Positions 27,172 to 36,395 of a stretch of DNA of 57,221 nucleotides are shown here, piece after piece. Both the position numbers and the translations under genes were made by a program. The first letter of the stretch is position 1. Every line of letters starts with the position of its first letter. Below the pieces are notes generated by a model. That model made no database searches, was not told the origin of the DNA, and was given only the letters and a program-made list of their open reading frames with translations. Source of the stretch: Methylococcales bacterium (GTDB taxonomy: Bacteria; Pseudomonadota; Gammaproteobacteria; Methylococcales; Methylomonadaceae); contig JAQTPT010000021.1 in the NCBI GenBank assembly GCA_028712795.1, positions 1 to 57,221 of the forward strand, given 5' to 3'.

Positions 27172-30056
27172 TGGATCCGTTTTATCTGGCATTTGAGGAT
27201 CGTTATCGCGGAACACGAGAGCTGATCGCGTTACGCTTGGAAGTATATCTGCCCTTTGTTCAACCATTTAAAGCGCTTTATGAGACTCCGGAGATTCTTG
27301 ATTTAGGGTGTGGACGAGGTGAATGGCTTGAGTTAATGCAAAAAAATGGCTTCCTGGCAAAAGGCGTTGATCTTGATGAAGGAATGCTTCTGGCTTGTCG
27401 AGAGCTTAACTTGAATGTATGTCAAGCTGATGCGCTTGATTATCTGAGAAAGCTGGAAGCGGATAGTTTGACTGTAGTTTCAGCTTTTCATGTTGTTGAG
27501 CACATCCCTTTTGAAACATTACGTCAATTAGTCGGGGAAGCATACCGCGTATTGAAGCCCGGCGGCTTATTGATTCTGGAAACTCCGAACTCTGAAAATT
27601 TGGTGGTCGGCACGTCAAGTTTTTACCTGGATCCGACACATCAAAAGCCTTTACCCGCGAAATTGTTAACCTTTGTTGTCGAGTATGCGGAATTTGAGCG
27701 AGTTAAAACCCTATACCTACAAGAGCACCTCGACCTTGCTACCGCGCAGAAAACCAGTTTATTTGATGTTCTTGCCGGCGTAAGCCCAGATTACAGCATT
27801 GTGGCGCAAAAAAAAGACGACCCTGAGGTGATGGAACTATTTGATAGGGCCTTTAAACATGAGTACGGAATTTCACTTGATTATTTAGCCAATGCATACG
27901 ACCGGCAAGTTGATGCGACGATTACGCAATTGGAAACTAAAATCCGGAAACTAGCCGCTTTCGCTGAAGCCCAAGCCCAAAAGGCTGAAGTTGAAGCACA
28001 AAAGGCTGAAGCTCAAGCCCAACAAGCTGCAGCCACACTTCAAACCATTTATGCAAGCCGTTCTTGGTTAATAACAAGTCCGCTTGGTTGGGTTAGAGCA
28101 CATTTAGGAAAGACGCGTCTAATGCTCAAAAATGGAGTTGCTCAAGCATACTTGTCGGCTGTGGCTCCTGTATTACAGCCTTACAGACCGCTAATGCATA
28201 AATTAAGTATTTGGCTGTTAAGACATTTCCCGGAAATTCACTATCGTTTACGGAGCCAAGCTCGAAGAAAATTGTCATTTTCAAACATTTCATCTGGAAA
28301 AATTTCTACCTCAATAGTGAGCCCTTCGCAAAGAGTAGCAGATGTATTGTCTGACCCTGCTTTCCTAACTCTTGAAAGACCCGTTAATCTTTCTGTCAAT
28401 GCTACTTCAATCTCAACTATTCAAGAGGATTTTCTGGAGCCCCTGGTTGAACTAAATCAGATGCGGCAGAGTGCGACATCAATCTGCTTTGTTGTGTTCA
28501 TCGATAAAGAAGATCCTGTCGCATTAGAATCCACAATTCAGTCTGTTCTGCGCCAAACCGATCCTTCTTGGGAAATTTTGCTTTTTGCTTGTGAAGGACT
28601 AGAAAAGCTTGCCGAGGAGTGGCTTGATATTGACTGGCGTGTTAGGCGATATCCTGATTTGATTCATACGGGAGAGACTTGGCAACTTGTTGTGGCAGCA
28701 GGGTTGGCGACTACAGATTTTATTGGGTTGTTATCTCAGGGTGATGTGGCTGATGATGATGTTGTGAAGCTGATCAGTAAAAAGGTGCGGGATGTTCCAG
28801 ATGCCGAAGTAATCTATACGGATGAATGGAGACTCCTTGAAAATGGCACTCTAGGACTTCCTTTCTATAAGCCTGACTGGTCGCCCGAGCATCAATTCTC
28901 GGTTAATTATGTTGGCCGCTTTACAGCTATACGCAAAAAGCTTTTATTGGATATAGTTCTGCCAGAGAAAATTGCCAATAGTGCAGCAGAATATAGCCTT
29001 ATCTTAGAGGCAACACGCAGGGCTAAAAATGTTGTTCACATTGATGACGCTCTTTATATTCGTCATGTACCTGAAGATATTGCTATTGGTGGATATTTTT
29101 CAGCAACGGCATTGGCCGATGCACGCAAAGTACTTGAACGATATGTTCACATGGAAAATCCAGATGCCTTGGTAATCGCTGATACAGAAAAAGGCGCTTT
29201 ACAAGTGACTTGGCCAGTTCCTCAGGACAGCCAGGTGACGTTGTTAATCCTTACTGGAATGTATAAGCGGAACATTGAAGGCCGAGGTGAAGTCATTCTT
29301 GCTACCAATTTTGTTGACTCAATTATTAAAAAAACAAGTTTTAAAGACTATAAGATTATTATTGTTGACGATGGGTTTGTTCCGGATGATTTGCAGGCGT
29401 TACTTTTAGCCAATGGACATGAAAGTTACACTTATAAAAATGATGGCCCATTTTCATTCGCCAACAAAGCCAACTTTGCCACTTCTCTAGTGCCGGGTGG
29501 TCTTGTTATATTGTTGAATGACGATCTTGAAATTATTTCGCCAGACTGGATTCAGGCGCTGGCAGGACAAGCTGCCCGTAAAAATATCGGTGCTGTTGGT
29601 GCGAAATTACTATTTGCTGATGGCCTTATCCAGCATGCTGGCATTGTCATCGGCTTCCATGGCACTGCCGGACATATATTTCATCGTACCGAGCCTAACG
29701 GTCAAGAATATGGGGGTTTTGCATCTATCGAGAGAAATTATAGCGCCGTAACCGGTGCTGTATTAGCGTATCGTAAAGAGGTTTTTGATGAAGTCGGAGG
29801 GTTTGATGAACGATTCAAGACTGATTACAATGATATTGACTTTTGTCTGAGGTGTATCGAGGCAGGCTATCGCATTGTTTATACACCAGCTTCGACGCTT
29901 TACCATTTTCATAATTCAAGTTTTAAACGTAATCATGACAACGAGATCGAACGGGTGCTCTTCCTTGAGCGCTGGGGGCATGTAGTAGCGAGGGATCCTT
30001 TGTTCAGTAAGCATTTTCAAAAACAATCTCAAGACCTTCCACTCCTGATTTGGTGA
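27171..30056 (+). CDS. Fusion: SAM methyltransferase - coiled coil - two GT-A glycosyltransferase domains
   Basis: 961 aa. Residues 1-235 form a class I methyltransferase (ILDLGCGRGEW at 42-52, VVEHIPF, LKPGGLLILETPNSEN). About 249-290 is an Ala/Gln/Glu coiled coil, ending in YASRSWLITSPLGWVR. About 435-680 is a GT-A-like domain (VFIDKEDPVALESTIQSVLR) with weak metal motifs, possibly inactive. About 686-961 is a GT2 domain with IIIVDDG, NDDLEII and the GGFDERFKTDYNDIDFCLR motif. The protein would add sugars and methylate the chain at the inner membrane. A methyltransferase/coiled-coil start recurs in the 37092 protein and recalls WbdD; WbdD itself has a kinase where this has glycosyltransferases. 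Confidence 0.85.
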   Translation: MDPFYLAFEDRYRGTRELIALRLEVYLPFVQPFKALYETPEILDLGCGRGEWLELMQKNGFLAKGVDLDEGMLLACRELNLNVCQADALDYLRKLEADSLTVVSAFHVVEHIPFETLRQLVGEAYRVLKPGGLLILETPNSENLVVGTSSFYLDPTHQKPLPAKLLTFVVEYAEFERVKTLYLQEHLDLATAQKTSLFDVLAGVSPDYSIVAQKKDDPEVMELFDRAFKHEYGISLDYLANAYDRQVDATITQLETKIRKLAAFAEAQAQKAEVEAQKAEAQAQQAAATLQTIYASRSWLITSPLGWVRAHLGKTRLMLKNGVAQAYLSAVAPVLQPYRPLMHKLSIWLLRHFPEIHYRLRSQARRKLSFSNISSGKISTSIVSPSQRVADVLSDPAFLTLERPVNLSVNATSISTIQEDFLEPLVELNQMRQSATSICFVVFIDKEDPVALESTIQSVLRQTDPSWEILLFACEGLEKLAEEWLDIDWRVRRYPDLIHTGETWQLVVAAGLATTDFIGLLSQGDVADDDVVKLISKKVRDVPDAEVIYTDEWRLLENGTLGLPFYKPDWSPEHQFSVNYVGRFTAIRKKLLLDIVLPEKIANSAAEYSLILEATRRAKNVVHIDDALYIRHVPEDIAIGGYFSATALADARKVLERYVHMENPDALVIADTEKGALQVTWPVPQDSQVTLLILTGMYKRNIEGRGEVILATNFVDSIIKKTSFKDYKIIIVDDGFVPDDLQALLLANGHESYTYKNDGPFSFANKANFATSLVPGGLVILLNDDLEIISPDWIQALAGQAARKNIGAVGAKLLFADGLIQHAGIVIGFHGTAGHIFHRTEPNGQEYGGFASIERNYSAVTGAVLAYRKEVFDEVGGFDERFKTDYNDIDFCLRCIEAGYRIVYTPASTLYHFHNSSFKRNHDNEIERVLFLERWGHVVARDPLFSKHFQKQSQDLPLLIW

Positions 30057-30060
30057 TTTT

Positions 30061-31764
30061 ATGAATGAAAATGGTACAAAAACTATACGTGCTTCTCTCG
30101 ATCCATTTTTGCAATCTGACTTTCTGATTTTGCTGGAAAGACTTGAACTTCGCGCTAGACAAAAAGCTGCTGCCCTTGGTTTTAATTGGAAGGCCAGTTT
30201 AAAAAATTCAAAGCATACATTGGCAAAGCAGGCTATAACAATACTTAAATTAGGATTATTCGACGAATCCTATTATCTTGCAACATATCCAGATGTTCTA
30301 GCATCAAATATAAATCCGCTTTTGCACTATGTAAGTTTTGGTGATCTTGAAGGCCGTTGGCCCAATCCTATCTTTAGCCCCAATTTCTATCGCTCGCAAT
30401 TTGGAGAATCTGGCTTGCATTCGGTTTGTACTTTGTACCACTACGCAGTTATGGGGGAAGCTATTGGGTTGAAAGCATCGGAAATTTTCGATCCGAATCG
30501 ATATTTAGTTTCAAACATGGGGTTGCAGCCATGGCTTGATAGGCCAATGACCCATTTTCTGCATATGGGCAGGCATATAGGCTTGGCAATGAATCAGAAA
30601 ACTCGTTTGGAGGCTAACCAGAAGGTCCGATTTGAACGGGCAATTCCACAACATTCCATACATGCTGTCAAACTTTCTCATGGCATTAACGTTATTGGTC
30701 CTTTGGATAAGGTTTCCGGACTCGGAGTCAGTGCGCGTGGTTATTACAATGGATTAAAGAAAACAGGCCTTGCTCCGATTGGGTCTCGTGTACAACAGCG
30801 AGAATTTGCCATTCAAAAAAGTATAGAAAATAAATTAGCATTTCCAGAATATATTTCTGATGCTTCCGTTAATATTTATCATATGAACGGCGATACGTTG
30901 CCGCTGATGCTCCATGATGGAGGCGATGCTCTTTTTCATAATAAGTACAATATTGCTATTTGGTATTGGGAGCTACCAACATTGCGGCCCGAGTGGCAAG
31001 CATCAATGAAGTATTTTGACGAATTTTGGGCGCCAACACCATTTATAGCCAGGGCTTTGAGGCAATCAACAGCAAAACCGGTAAAGCTTGTACCGCCCTA
31101 TCTATCCTATTTGTCAATTCTCAAAAGAACTCAACGCACCAGTATAGAGCTATCTCATTTTGTGTATTGCTTTGATGCCAACAGCATACTGGAGCGTAAA
31201 AATCCTGGGGCATTACTTGAAGCTTTTTTACAAGCATTTCCTTCCGATAACAATGTGCAAATCACATTCAAAATCACATACCCAAATCGTAATATTCCCG
31301 AAGTTGACAGGCTATATTTGGCTGGATCCAAGGACAGCCGCATTAAAGTGATTGATACCTTGATGTCTGACGAAGATTTGCATGCGCTGATAGGTTCGGG
31401 CACGGCATACGTCTCACCTCATCGCTCCGAGGGGCTTGGCTTAACAGTAATTGAGGCAATGGCAGCGGGCATTCCTGTGGTTGCAACCCCTTTTGGCGGG
31501 GTTGAACAATTTGTAACGTTTGACGCTGCTTATCCAATTGACTACAGGCTTGTTGAGCTGGAAGATAATTATGTACCCTATCCTAAAGGATATATCTGGG
31601 CTGATCCGGATGTTGACTCCATAGCATGTGCGTTGCATAAAGTACATCACAATAAGGAACAAGCCTTGATCCGAGCTGCTGTAGCGCAAAAAAGGGTTTT
31701 GGATTTTTTTGCCGCGCCCTCGGTTATTGAAGATTATAAAGCAGAACTGCGCCGGTTAACATAA
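30061..31764 (+). CDS. GT4-family glycosyltransferase with N-terminal repeat domain
   Basis: 567 aa. Residues about 64-190 carry FDESYYLATYPDVLA and NPLLHYVSFGDLEGRWPNP, a repeat type often found fused to glycosyltransferases of large glycan loci. Residues about 205-560 are GT-B fold: N-half GPLDKVSGLGVSARGYYNGL and C-half with HRSEGLGLTVIEAMAAGIPV, the EX7E nucleotide-sugar motif at about 456-464. It begins 4 bases after the previous stop. The GT domain resembles the gene at 41522. The sugar donor is not predictable. Confidence 0.88.
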   Translation: MNENGTKTIRASLDPFLQSDFLILLERLELRARQKAAALGFNWKASLKNSKHTLAKQAITILKLGLFDESYYLATYPDVLASNINPLLHYVSFGDLEGRWPNPIFSPNFYRSQFGESGLHSVCTLYHYAVMGEAIGLKASEIFDPNRYLVSNMGLQPWLDRPMTHFLHMGRHIGLAMNQKTRLEANQKVRFERAIPQHSIHAVKLSHGINVIGPLDKVSGLGVSARGYYNGLKKTGLAPIGSRVQQREFAIQKSIENKLAFPEYISDASVNIYHMNGDTLPLMLHDGGDALFHNKYNIAIWYWELPTLRPEWQASMKYFDEFWAPTPFIARALRQSTAKPVKLVPPYLSYLSILKRTQRTSIELSHFVYCFDANSILERKNPGALLEAFLQAFPSDNNVQITFKITYPNRNIPEVDRLYLAGSKDSRIKVIDTLMSDEDLHALIGSGTAYVSPHRSEGLGLTVIEAMAAGIPVVATPFGGVEQFVTFDAAYPIDYRLVELEDNYVPYPKGYIWADPDVDSIACALHKVHHNKEQALIRAAVAQKRVLDFFAAPSVIEDYKAELRRLT

Positions 31765-31916
31765 ATGAAACGGCATTCAACAGACTCTTGGCGATCACTC
31801 TTACGGAAAATTAGTCAGGTACATTTTGTGCACATCTAAAGATATTTCCGCCTCACCGCGATTTTAGGCTGGAAGCTGAGACAATAACAAATAGCCTGCT
31901 GATAGTTAGTCGGCCT

Positions 31917-32300
31917 ATGAAACACCGCCTAACTGGACTATTCGACATACAGGAAATAGCCGCTCAACTGATCAAAATAGGTGCCCCTTGGTGGGGTTAA
32001 AGCCCGGATAGACTGGGAGGTTTATCGGTTTTAACTCAAGCGCGTGCAGGACAAGGGATAGAAAAAAGGACGCGATGCAAACCCTTAACCGAAGAACCAA
32101 CGTCATCAAACCGGATGGAGCCAAAAGCAAGTGCCCAAGCCGGCATGTATTGGGAGCAAATGCGGCAATGGGTGGACGCGTTTGGCGCTCACCATCGGTT
32201 TGCTGCGGGCTAAGGTCAAGATTGGCCCGCTGAATTAAGTTTACAACATGAAATATTTGATACAGTTGCTTAAACGCGATGCGAATGTCGTCAAACGAGA
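31917..32300 (+). pseudogene. Decayed IS5-family transposase remnant
   Basis: The start reads MKHRLTGLFDIQEIAAQLIK, then continues in other frames as LVGLK and ARIDWEVYRF-LKRVQDKG, as IS5-type transposases begin. After a deletion of the catalytic core, the end is recognisable as MGGRV then LTIGLLRAKVKIGPLN and VYNMKYLIQLLKR, the IS5 C-terminus. Several frameshifts, stops and the internal loss make it inactive. It lies in the 1.1-kb gap between the two exporter blocks. Confidence 0.75.
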
Positions 32301-32437
32301 TTTGATGAAGCATCACAGGAAATGTTAGCCCATAGCGTCATAAAAACAGGGAAATAACCCAAAAGTCGGGTGACTTGATGCGATTTTTACTTTAAACGCA
32401 CCAAAATCCATCTTAATATTTAGAAAAAGGAGAGCCG

Positions 32438-32598
32438 GTTAGCTCCTCCTAATGGTAAGGCGTCTTGCATGATGAACACCGCCTTGAGCCTGCATGCGAG
32501 ACAGCTTGACGACAAGAGGTGATTTTCCGCACACGTAACCGAAGCTAAAGTGGCTTTCGGCTATGACTGGATCCGGAATCATCCGAGGAGGAGCTAAC
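32438..32598. other. 161-bp element bounded by perfect 12-bp inverted repeats, probably structured
   Basis: GTTAGCTCCTCC (32438-32449) pairs perfectly with GGAGGAGCTAAC (32587-32598). The 137-base interior holds smaller stems, such as CTTG-ACGA-CAAG and a CCGAAGC/GCTTTCGG pair. There is no open frame of note. It could be a MITE, a remnant of a structured intron or a non-coding RNA. It follows the IS5 remnant, which favours a mobile origin. The A+T-rich 32600-32790 stretch after it has two copies of TTTTAGAAAT and no gene. Confidence 0.45.
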
Positions 32599-32891
32599 TG
32601 ACTACCCCCTTTTAGAAATTAAGTTGAAAAATTAACATTGATAAATTTAAAGTGCTTAAATTCTTCAGTTTAACGAAAATATCAACTTTTAGAAATCCCC
32701 TTATTTATGTAGTAAAAATTTGTATCCCTCCCACCTAAAAAGGTACAATCGACGCTTAATCTGTATGCTTGCTTGCAAAGGTTTAGGCTTTGTTAAATAA
32801 AAAGGTGTACTCAAATGGCCATACTGAAGCAATGTGCCCGACGACTGCAACCGAATTGAACTCATATCATTTACATAACAGAGTACTTCAC

Positions 32892-33746
32892 ATGATCCAA
32901 GCTACAGTAGCAATTAACCCGCACGCCACCCAACCGACATCTCTCGTGGCACTGACCAAAAGTCTCTGGCGCAACCGCCAACTCATTATACAAATGACTA
33001 AACGCGAAGTCCTAGGTCGATATAAAGGCTCTGCCATGGGTTTGGCCTGGTCATTTTTTAGCCCGGTACTAATGCTTGTGGTTTATACCTTTGTCTTCTC
33101 AGAGATTTTCCAATCTCGCTGGGGTGGTGTTGGGGGTGACAACAGCAAAACGCAATTTGCCATGGTGCTCTTTGTTGGAATGATTGTGCTTAACCTTTTT
33201 AGCGAGGTAATTAATCGCGCACCGGGATTGATTCTAAATAACGTCAATTACGTCAAGAAAGTTGTATTCCCGATTGAAGTATTACCCATTGTTATTATGG
33301 GTGCAGCGATCTTCCATAGCTTTATCAGCCTTGGTGTATTACTGGCCGCCTTTGCACTTTTTAACGAGTATCTTCACTGGACGGTGGTTTTAATCCCGAT
33401 TGTACTACTACCGATTGTTATTCTCACGCTTGGCTTGTCCTGGCTGCTGGCATCCCTGGGCGTATTTTTGCGTGACGTCGGACAAACTATCGGCATTATT
33501 ACTACCGTCTTAATGTTTCTTTCCCCCGTTTTTTACCCAATAACCGCAGTGCCGGAAAAATTCCGTCCGTTCATCATGGCTAATCCGCTTACCTTCATCA
33601 TTGAGCAGGCGCGTGAAGTGCTGATCTGGGGTCATTTGCCCAACTGGATGGGTTTGGGTATTTACACGCTCTTGGCTACCGTAGTTGCCTGGGCAGGCTT
33701 CGCCTGGTTTCAAAAAACCAGAAAAGGGTTTGCCGATGTACTCTAA
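32892..33746 (+). CDS. ABC-2 polysaccharide export permease (Wzm-like), exporter 2
   Basis: 284 aa from the ATG at 32892; the open frame extends to a TTG at 32790 but that leader is unlike the family. Cytoplasmic segment LIIQMTKREVLGRYKGSAMG then LAWSFFSPVLML is the Wzm/KpsM-type start. Five to six membrane helices follow, and a VFYPITAVPEKFRP loop precedes MANPLTFIIEQAREVLIWG. It is more like TagG/Wzm permeases than the copy at 24389, so the two exporters are not recent duplicates. The truncated ATPase start overlaps its end, and the intact ATPase is at 35028. Confidence 0.92.
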   Translation: MIQATVAINPHATQPTSLVALTKSLWRNRQLIIQMTKREVLGRYKGSAMGLAWSFFSPVLMLVVYTFVFSEIFQSRWGGVGGDNSKTQFAMVLFVGMIVLNLFSEVINRAPGLILNNVNYVKKVVFPIEVLPIVIMGAAIFHSFISLGVLLAAFALFNEYLHWTVVLIPIVLLPIVILTLGLSWLLASLGVFLRDVGQTIGIITTVLMFLSPVFYPITAVPEKFRPFIMANPLTFIIEQAREVLIWGHLPNWMGLGIYTLLATVVAWAGFAWFQKTRKGFADVL

Positions 33747-34230
33747 TCATGGGGATTCCCCAAACATCTTAAAAATGGAGCATGCGGATAAAGAGAATGA
33801 AAATAGCATCGCCATCCGCGTTAGCAACTTATTTAAGTGCTACCACGTCTATGATAATCCGCGCGACCGTCTTATGCAGATTGTCGCTCCTCGCTTGCAA
33901 CGCCTGACCTGGCAATCGCCTAGGCAATACTTTCGAGAATTCTGGGCGCTCAAAGAAGTTTCATTCGAAATCAAAAAAGCAGAAACTGTCGGGATCATCG
34001 GTCGCAATGGCAGCGGAAAATCGACCTTGCTGCAAATGATCTGTGGTACGCTTAACCCAACCAGCGGCAGCATTCAAACCAATGGCAGCATCGCCGCACT
34101 GCTGGAGCTTGACTCGGAATTTACCGGACGAAAGAAGATAAAAAGGTGTCTATTCCCGTTTTTGTCTAACATTAATGTTAAAATGCAGGCGCAAAGCAAC
34201 AATAGATACATTTTTGAACTGAAAATATGA
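33736..34230 (+). pseudogene. Truncated Wzt-like ATPase, partial duplicate of the gene at 35028
   Basis: 164 aa from the ATG at 33736 (AAAAGGG upstream; 11-base overlap with the permease). Residues about 27-130 are close to the intact copy: NPRDRLMQIVAPRLQRLTWQ and a full Walker A GRNGSGKST. After LLELDSEFTGRKK, where a GFNPD-type segment has been lost, homology stops. No signature, Walker B or C-terminal domain is present, so it cannot work as an ABC ATPase. This arrangement is explained by a tandem duplication with a toxin-antitoxin pair between the copies. Confidence 0.85.
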
Positions 34231-34406
34231 ATAATCAACCCTTCGATTTAAATGATAGTGAAAACGAACGTTCCGACGAACAATTGCACAGCTGGATGAG
34301 TAAAGCAGCGATTGAAGCGCGTAAAAAAGATGACGTTGCCCGTAAACAATTGATGGACATCTTGCCGAAAGAAATTAGCCGGGTCAATCAGATAGAAGGC
34401 TTATGA
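34227..34406 (+). CDS. Small antitoxin-like protein paired with the zeta-like ATPase
   Basis: 59 aa (start MNNQPFDLNDSENERSDEQL), highly charged and helical, ending SRVNQIEGL. Its stop overlaps the start of the next gene in an ATGA, the coupling seen in many toxin-antitoxin pairs. The size and the acidic start fit an antitoxin. There is no known family by eye, so the role rests on its neighbour. Confidence 0.65.
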   Translation: MNNQPFDLNDSENERSDEQLHSWMSKAAIEARKKDDVARKQLMDILPKEISRVNQIEGL

Positions 34407-35005
34407 GTGATCGCCCTCGGCTGATTATCGTGGCTGTTCCAAATGGAGCCGGCAAAACCTCCATTACTGAACAATTACTTCTACATGAGCGGATGACCGG
34501 TTGCGTATATGTCAACCCAGACTTTATTGCACGCGACCAATTTGGCGACTGGAATTCTCTTGATTCGGTGTTAAAGGCAGCACAAAAAGCGGCTGAAATA
34601 CGTGAACAATGCTTGAGTGAATGTAAGAGTTTAGCTTTCGAAACGGTATTGTCTGCCCCAGATAAATTTGATTTCATCCGGCGTGCCCAGAAAACTGGCT
34701 ATTTTGTGAGATTATTTTTTATAGGAACAGATGATCCTTCAATTAACGCCAAAAGGGTTGCCATGCGAGTAATGGAAGGGGGTCATAATGTGCCTATCGG
34801 TAAAATCATTAGCCGTTATGCCAAGTCGTTGGCAAATTGTTCTTTAATAGCAAAAATTGCGGACCGTTCTTATCTATACGATAACTCTGTAGAAGGAGAG
34901 CAAGCACGCCTGTTATTTCGAGTCGCAAATGGAATGCTGGTTAAACCCTATGGGCCAATAAACCCTTGGGCGCAGGAAATAGCTGATTTACTGCGCACTG
35001 CATAA
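34403..35005 (+). CDS. Zeta-toxin-like P-loop kinase
   Basis: 200 aa. The P-loop near residues 12-19 reads VPNGAGKT, where the first glycine of GxxxxGKT is Val. Then come VNPDFIARDQFGDW, a CLSECKSLAFETVLSAPD strand and helix, and RVAMRVMEGGHNVPIGKIIS with R residues that would contact phosphate, in the order of zeta toxins (UDP-GlcNAc kinases) and related ATPases. It sits with a small upstream ORF between two wzt copies. Being a kinase of nucleotide-sugar precursors would suit a cell-wall island, but the substrate is inferred. Confidence 0.75.
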   Translation: MSDRPRLIIVAVPNGAGKTSITEQLLLHERMTGCVYVNPDFIARDQFGDWNSLDSVLKAAQKAAEIREQCLSECKSLAFETVLSAPDKFDFIRRAQKTGYFVRLFFIGTDDPSINAKRVAMRVMEGGHNVPIGKIISRYAKSLANCSLIAKIADRSYLYDNSVEGEQARLLFRVANGMLVKPYGPINPWAQEIADLLRTA

Positions 35006-35027
35006 AATTGATCTTAGGGAATAAAAA

Positions 35028-36395
35028 ATGAAATCTCACAGTGACATAGCCATCAAAGTTGAAAACCTCAGTAAGTGCTACCACATCTACGAGAACCCAC
35101 GCGACCGTCTTAAGCAGATTATTGCTCCTCGCTTGCAACGTCTGACCTGGCAATCGCCTAAGCAATATTTCCGCGAATTCTGGGCGCTTAAAGACGTTTC
35201 CTTTGAAATCAAAAAAGGCGAAACTGTCGGTATCATCGGGCGTAATGGCAGCGGCAAATCGACCTTGCTGCAAATGATCTGTGGCACGCTTACCCCAACC
35301 CATGGGAAGATCCAAACCAATGGCCGTATAGCTGCGCTACTGGAACTGGGATCCGGCTTCAACCCCGATTTTACCGGACGCGATAATGTCTACATGAATG
35401 CCTCGGTGCTCGGTCTGAGTAGCAAAGAAATCGACGAGCGTTTTAATGACATCATCGCCTTTGCTGATATTGGCGACTTTATCGGGCAACCCGTGAAAAC
35501 CTATTCCAGCGGAATGATGGTGCGCTTGGCATTTGCCGTCATTGCTCACGTGGATGCCGATATATTGGTGGTGGATGAGGCCCTAGCTGTGGGTGATGCG
35601 TTTTTTACTCAAAAGTGCATGCGGTTTTTGCGTAACTTTATGAAAACAGGAACCGTACTCTTTGTGAGTCATGACACAAGTGCAGTGGTTAATTTATGCA
35701 ATAATGCGGTCTTGCTGAATCATGGGCAAATTTCCGAATTAGGCACGCCGAAAGAGGTGATCAAGCACTACCTCGCCACGCTCTATGATGCGAATCAGGA
35801 GGTAAATGGAGTTAAAGCCGATGAATCCAATGTTACTGCGAACCAGGTTGAGCTCTCAAGCGAATACCGTGACATGCGTGAGACTCTCATTAATGACTCT
35901 ACTTTACGGAATGACATTGAAGTCTTTGAATTTAAACCCGATCAGGCAGGGTTCGGCACAGGTGATGCCAAAATTACATCGGTGCGTCTTCTCGACCAAG
36001 ACGGCACGCCATTATCATGGGTTATTGGGGGGGAAGATATTATTCTGGAAATTCGATGTCTGGCTTACAAAGACATTCTTCGACCCATCATTGGTTTTCA
36101 TTTTAAAGATCGTCTTGGACAAGTGATTTTTTGTGACAATACATTTCTGGCTTATCAACATAGCCCGCTGTTTGCACATGCAGGAAATGAAATTGTTGCA
36201 CGCTTCGAGTTTCGATTGCCTATTCTGCCATCAGGTGAATACAGCATTTCTCCCGCTATTGCCGAAGGTACTCAAGAGGAACACGTACAGTATGATTGGC
36301 TTCATGATGCTTTGATTATTCGAGTCCACGCGAGCAGAGTTTGTTTAGGACTAGTAGGGCTCCCGATGAAAAAAATTACTTTGATTGCTCAATGA
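35028..36395 (+). CDS. Polysaccharide export ABC ATPase with C-terminal glycan-binding-type domain (Wzt-like), exporter 2
   Basis: 455 aa. Nucleotide-binding domain 1-245: NPRDRLKQIIAPRLQRLTWQ leader, Walker A GRNGSGKST, signature YSSGMMV, Walker B ILVVDEALAVGD. The C-terminal region (about 300-440) contains IIGFHFKDRLGQVIF and DNTFL, matching the KDRLGQ-F-NT stretch of the exporter 1 ATPase. Both therefore belong to the Wzt class whose tail binds the terminally modified chain in E. coli O8/O9a. It ends in an ATGA overlap with a methyltransferase gene. It would energise exporter 2 with the 32892 permease. Confidence 0.92.
   Translation: MKSHSDIAIKVENLSKCYHIYENPRDRLKQIIAPRLQRLTWQSPKQYFREFWALKDVSFEIKKGETVGIIGRNGSGKSTLLQMICGTLTPTHGKIQTNGRIAALLELGSGFNPDFTGRDNVYMNASVLGLSSKEIDERFNDIIAFADIGDFIGQPVKTYSSGMMVRLAFAVIAHVDADILVVDEALAVGDAFFTQKCMRFLRNFMKTGTVLFVSHDTSAVVNLCNNAVLLNHGQISELGTPKEVIKHYLATLYDANQEVNGVKADESNVTANQVELSSEYRDMRETLINDSTLRNDIEVFEFKPDQAGFGTGDAKITSVRLLDQDGTPLSWVIGGEDIILEIRCLAYKDILRPIIGFHFKDRLGQVIFCDNTFLAYQHSPLFAHAGNEIVARFEFRLPILPSGEYSISPAIAEGTQEEHVQYDWLHDALIIRVHASRVCLGLVGLPMKKITLIAQ

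Noticed and set aside
32438..32598. Integron attC site
   Set aside because: The ends read GTTAGCT...AGCTAAC, the reverse of the RYYYAAC...GTTRRRY order, and no integrase or cassette is near.
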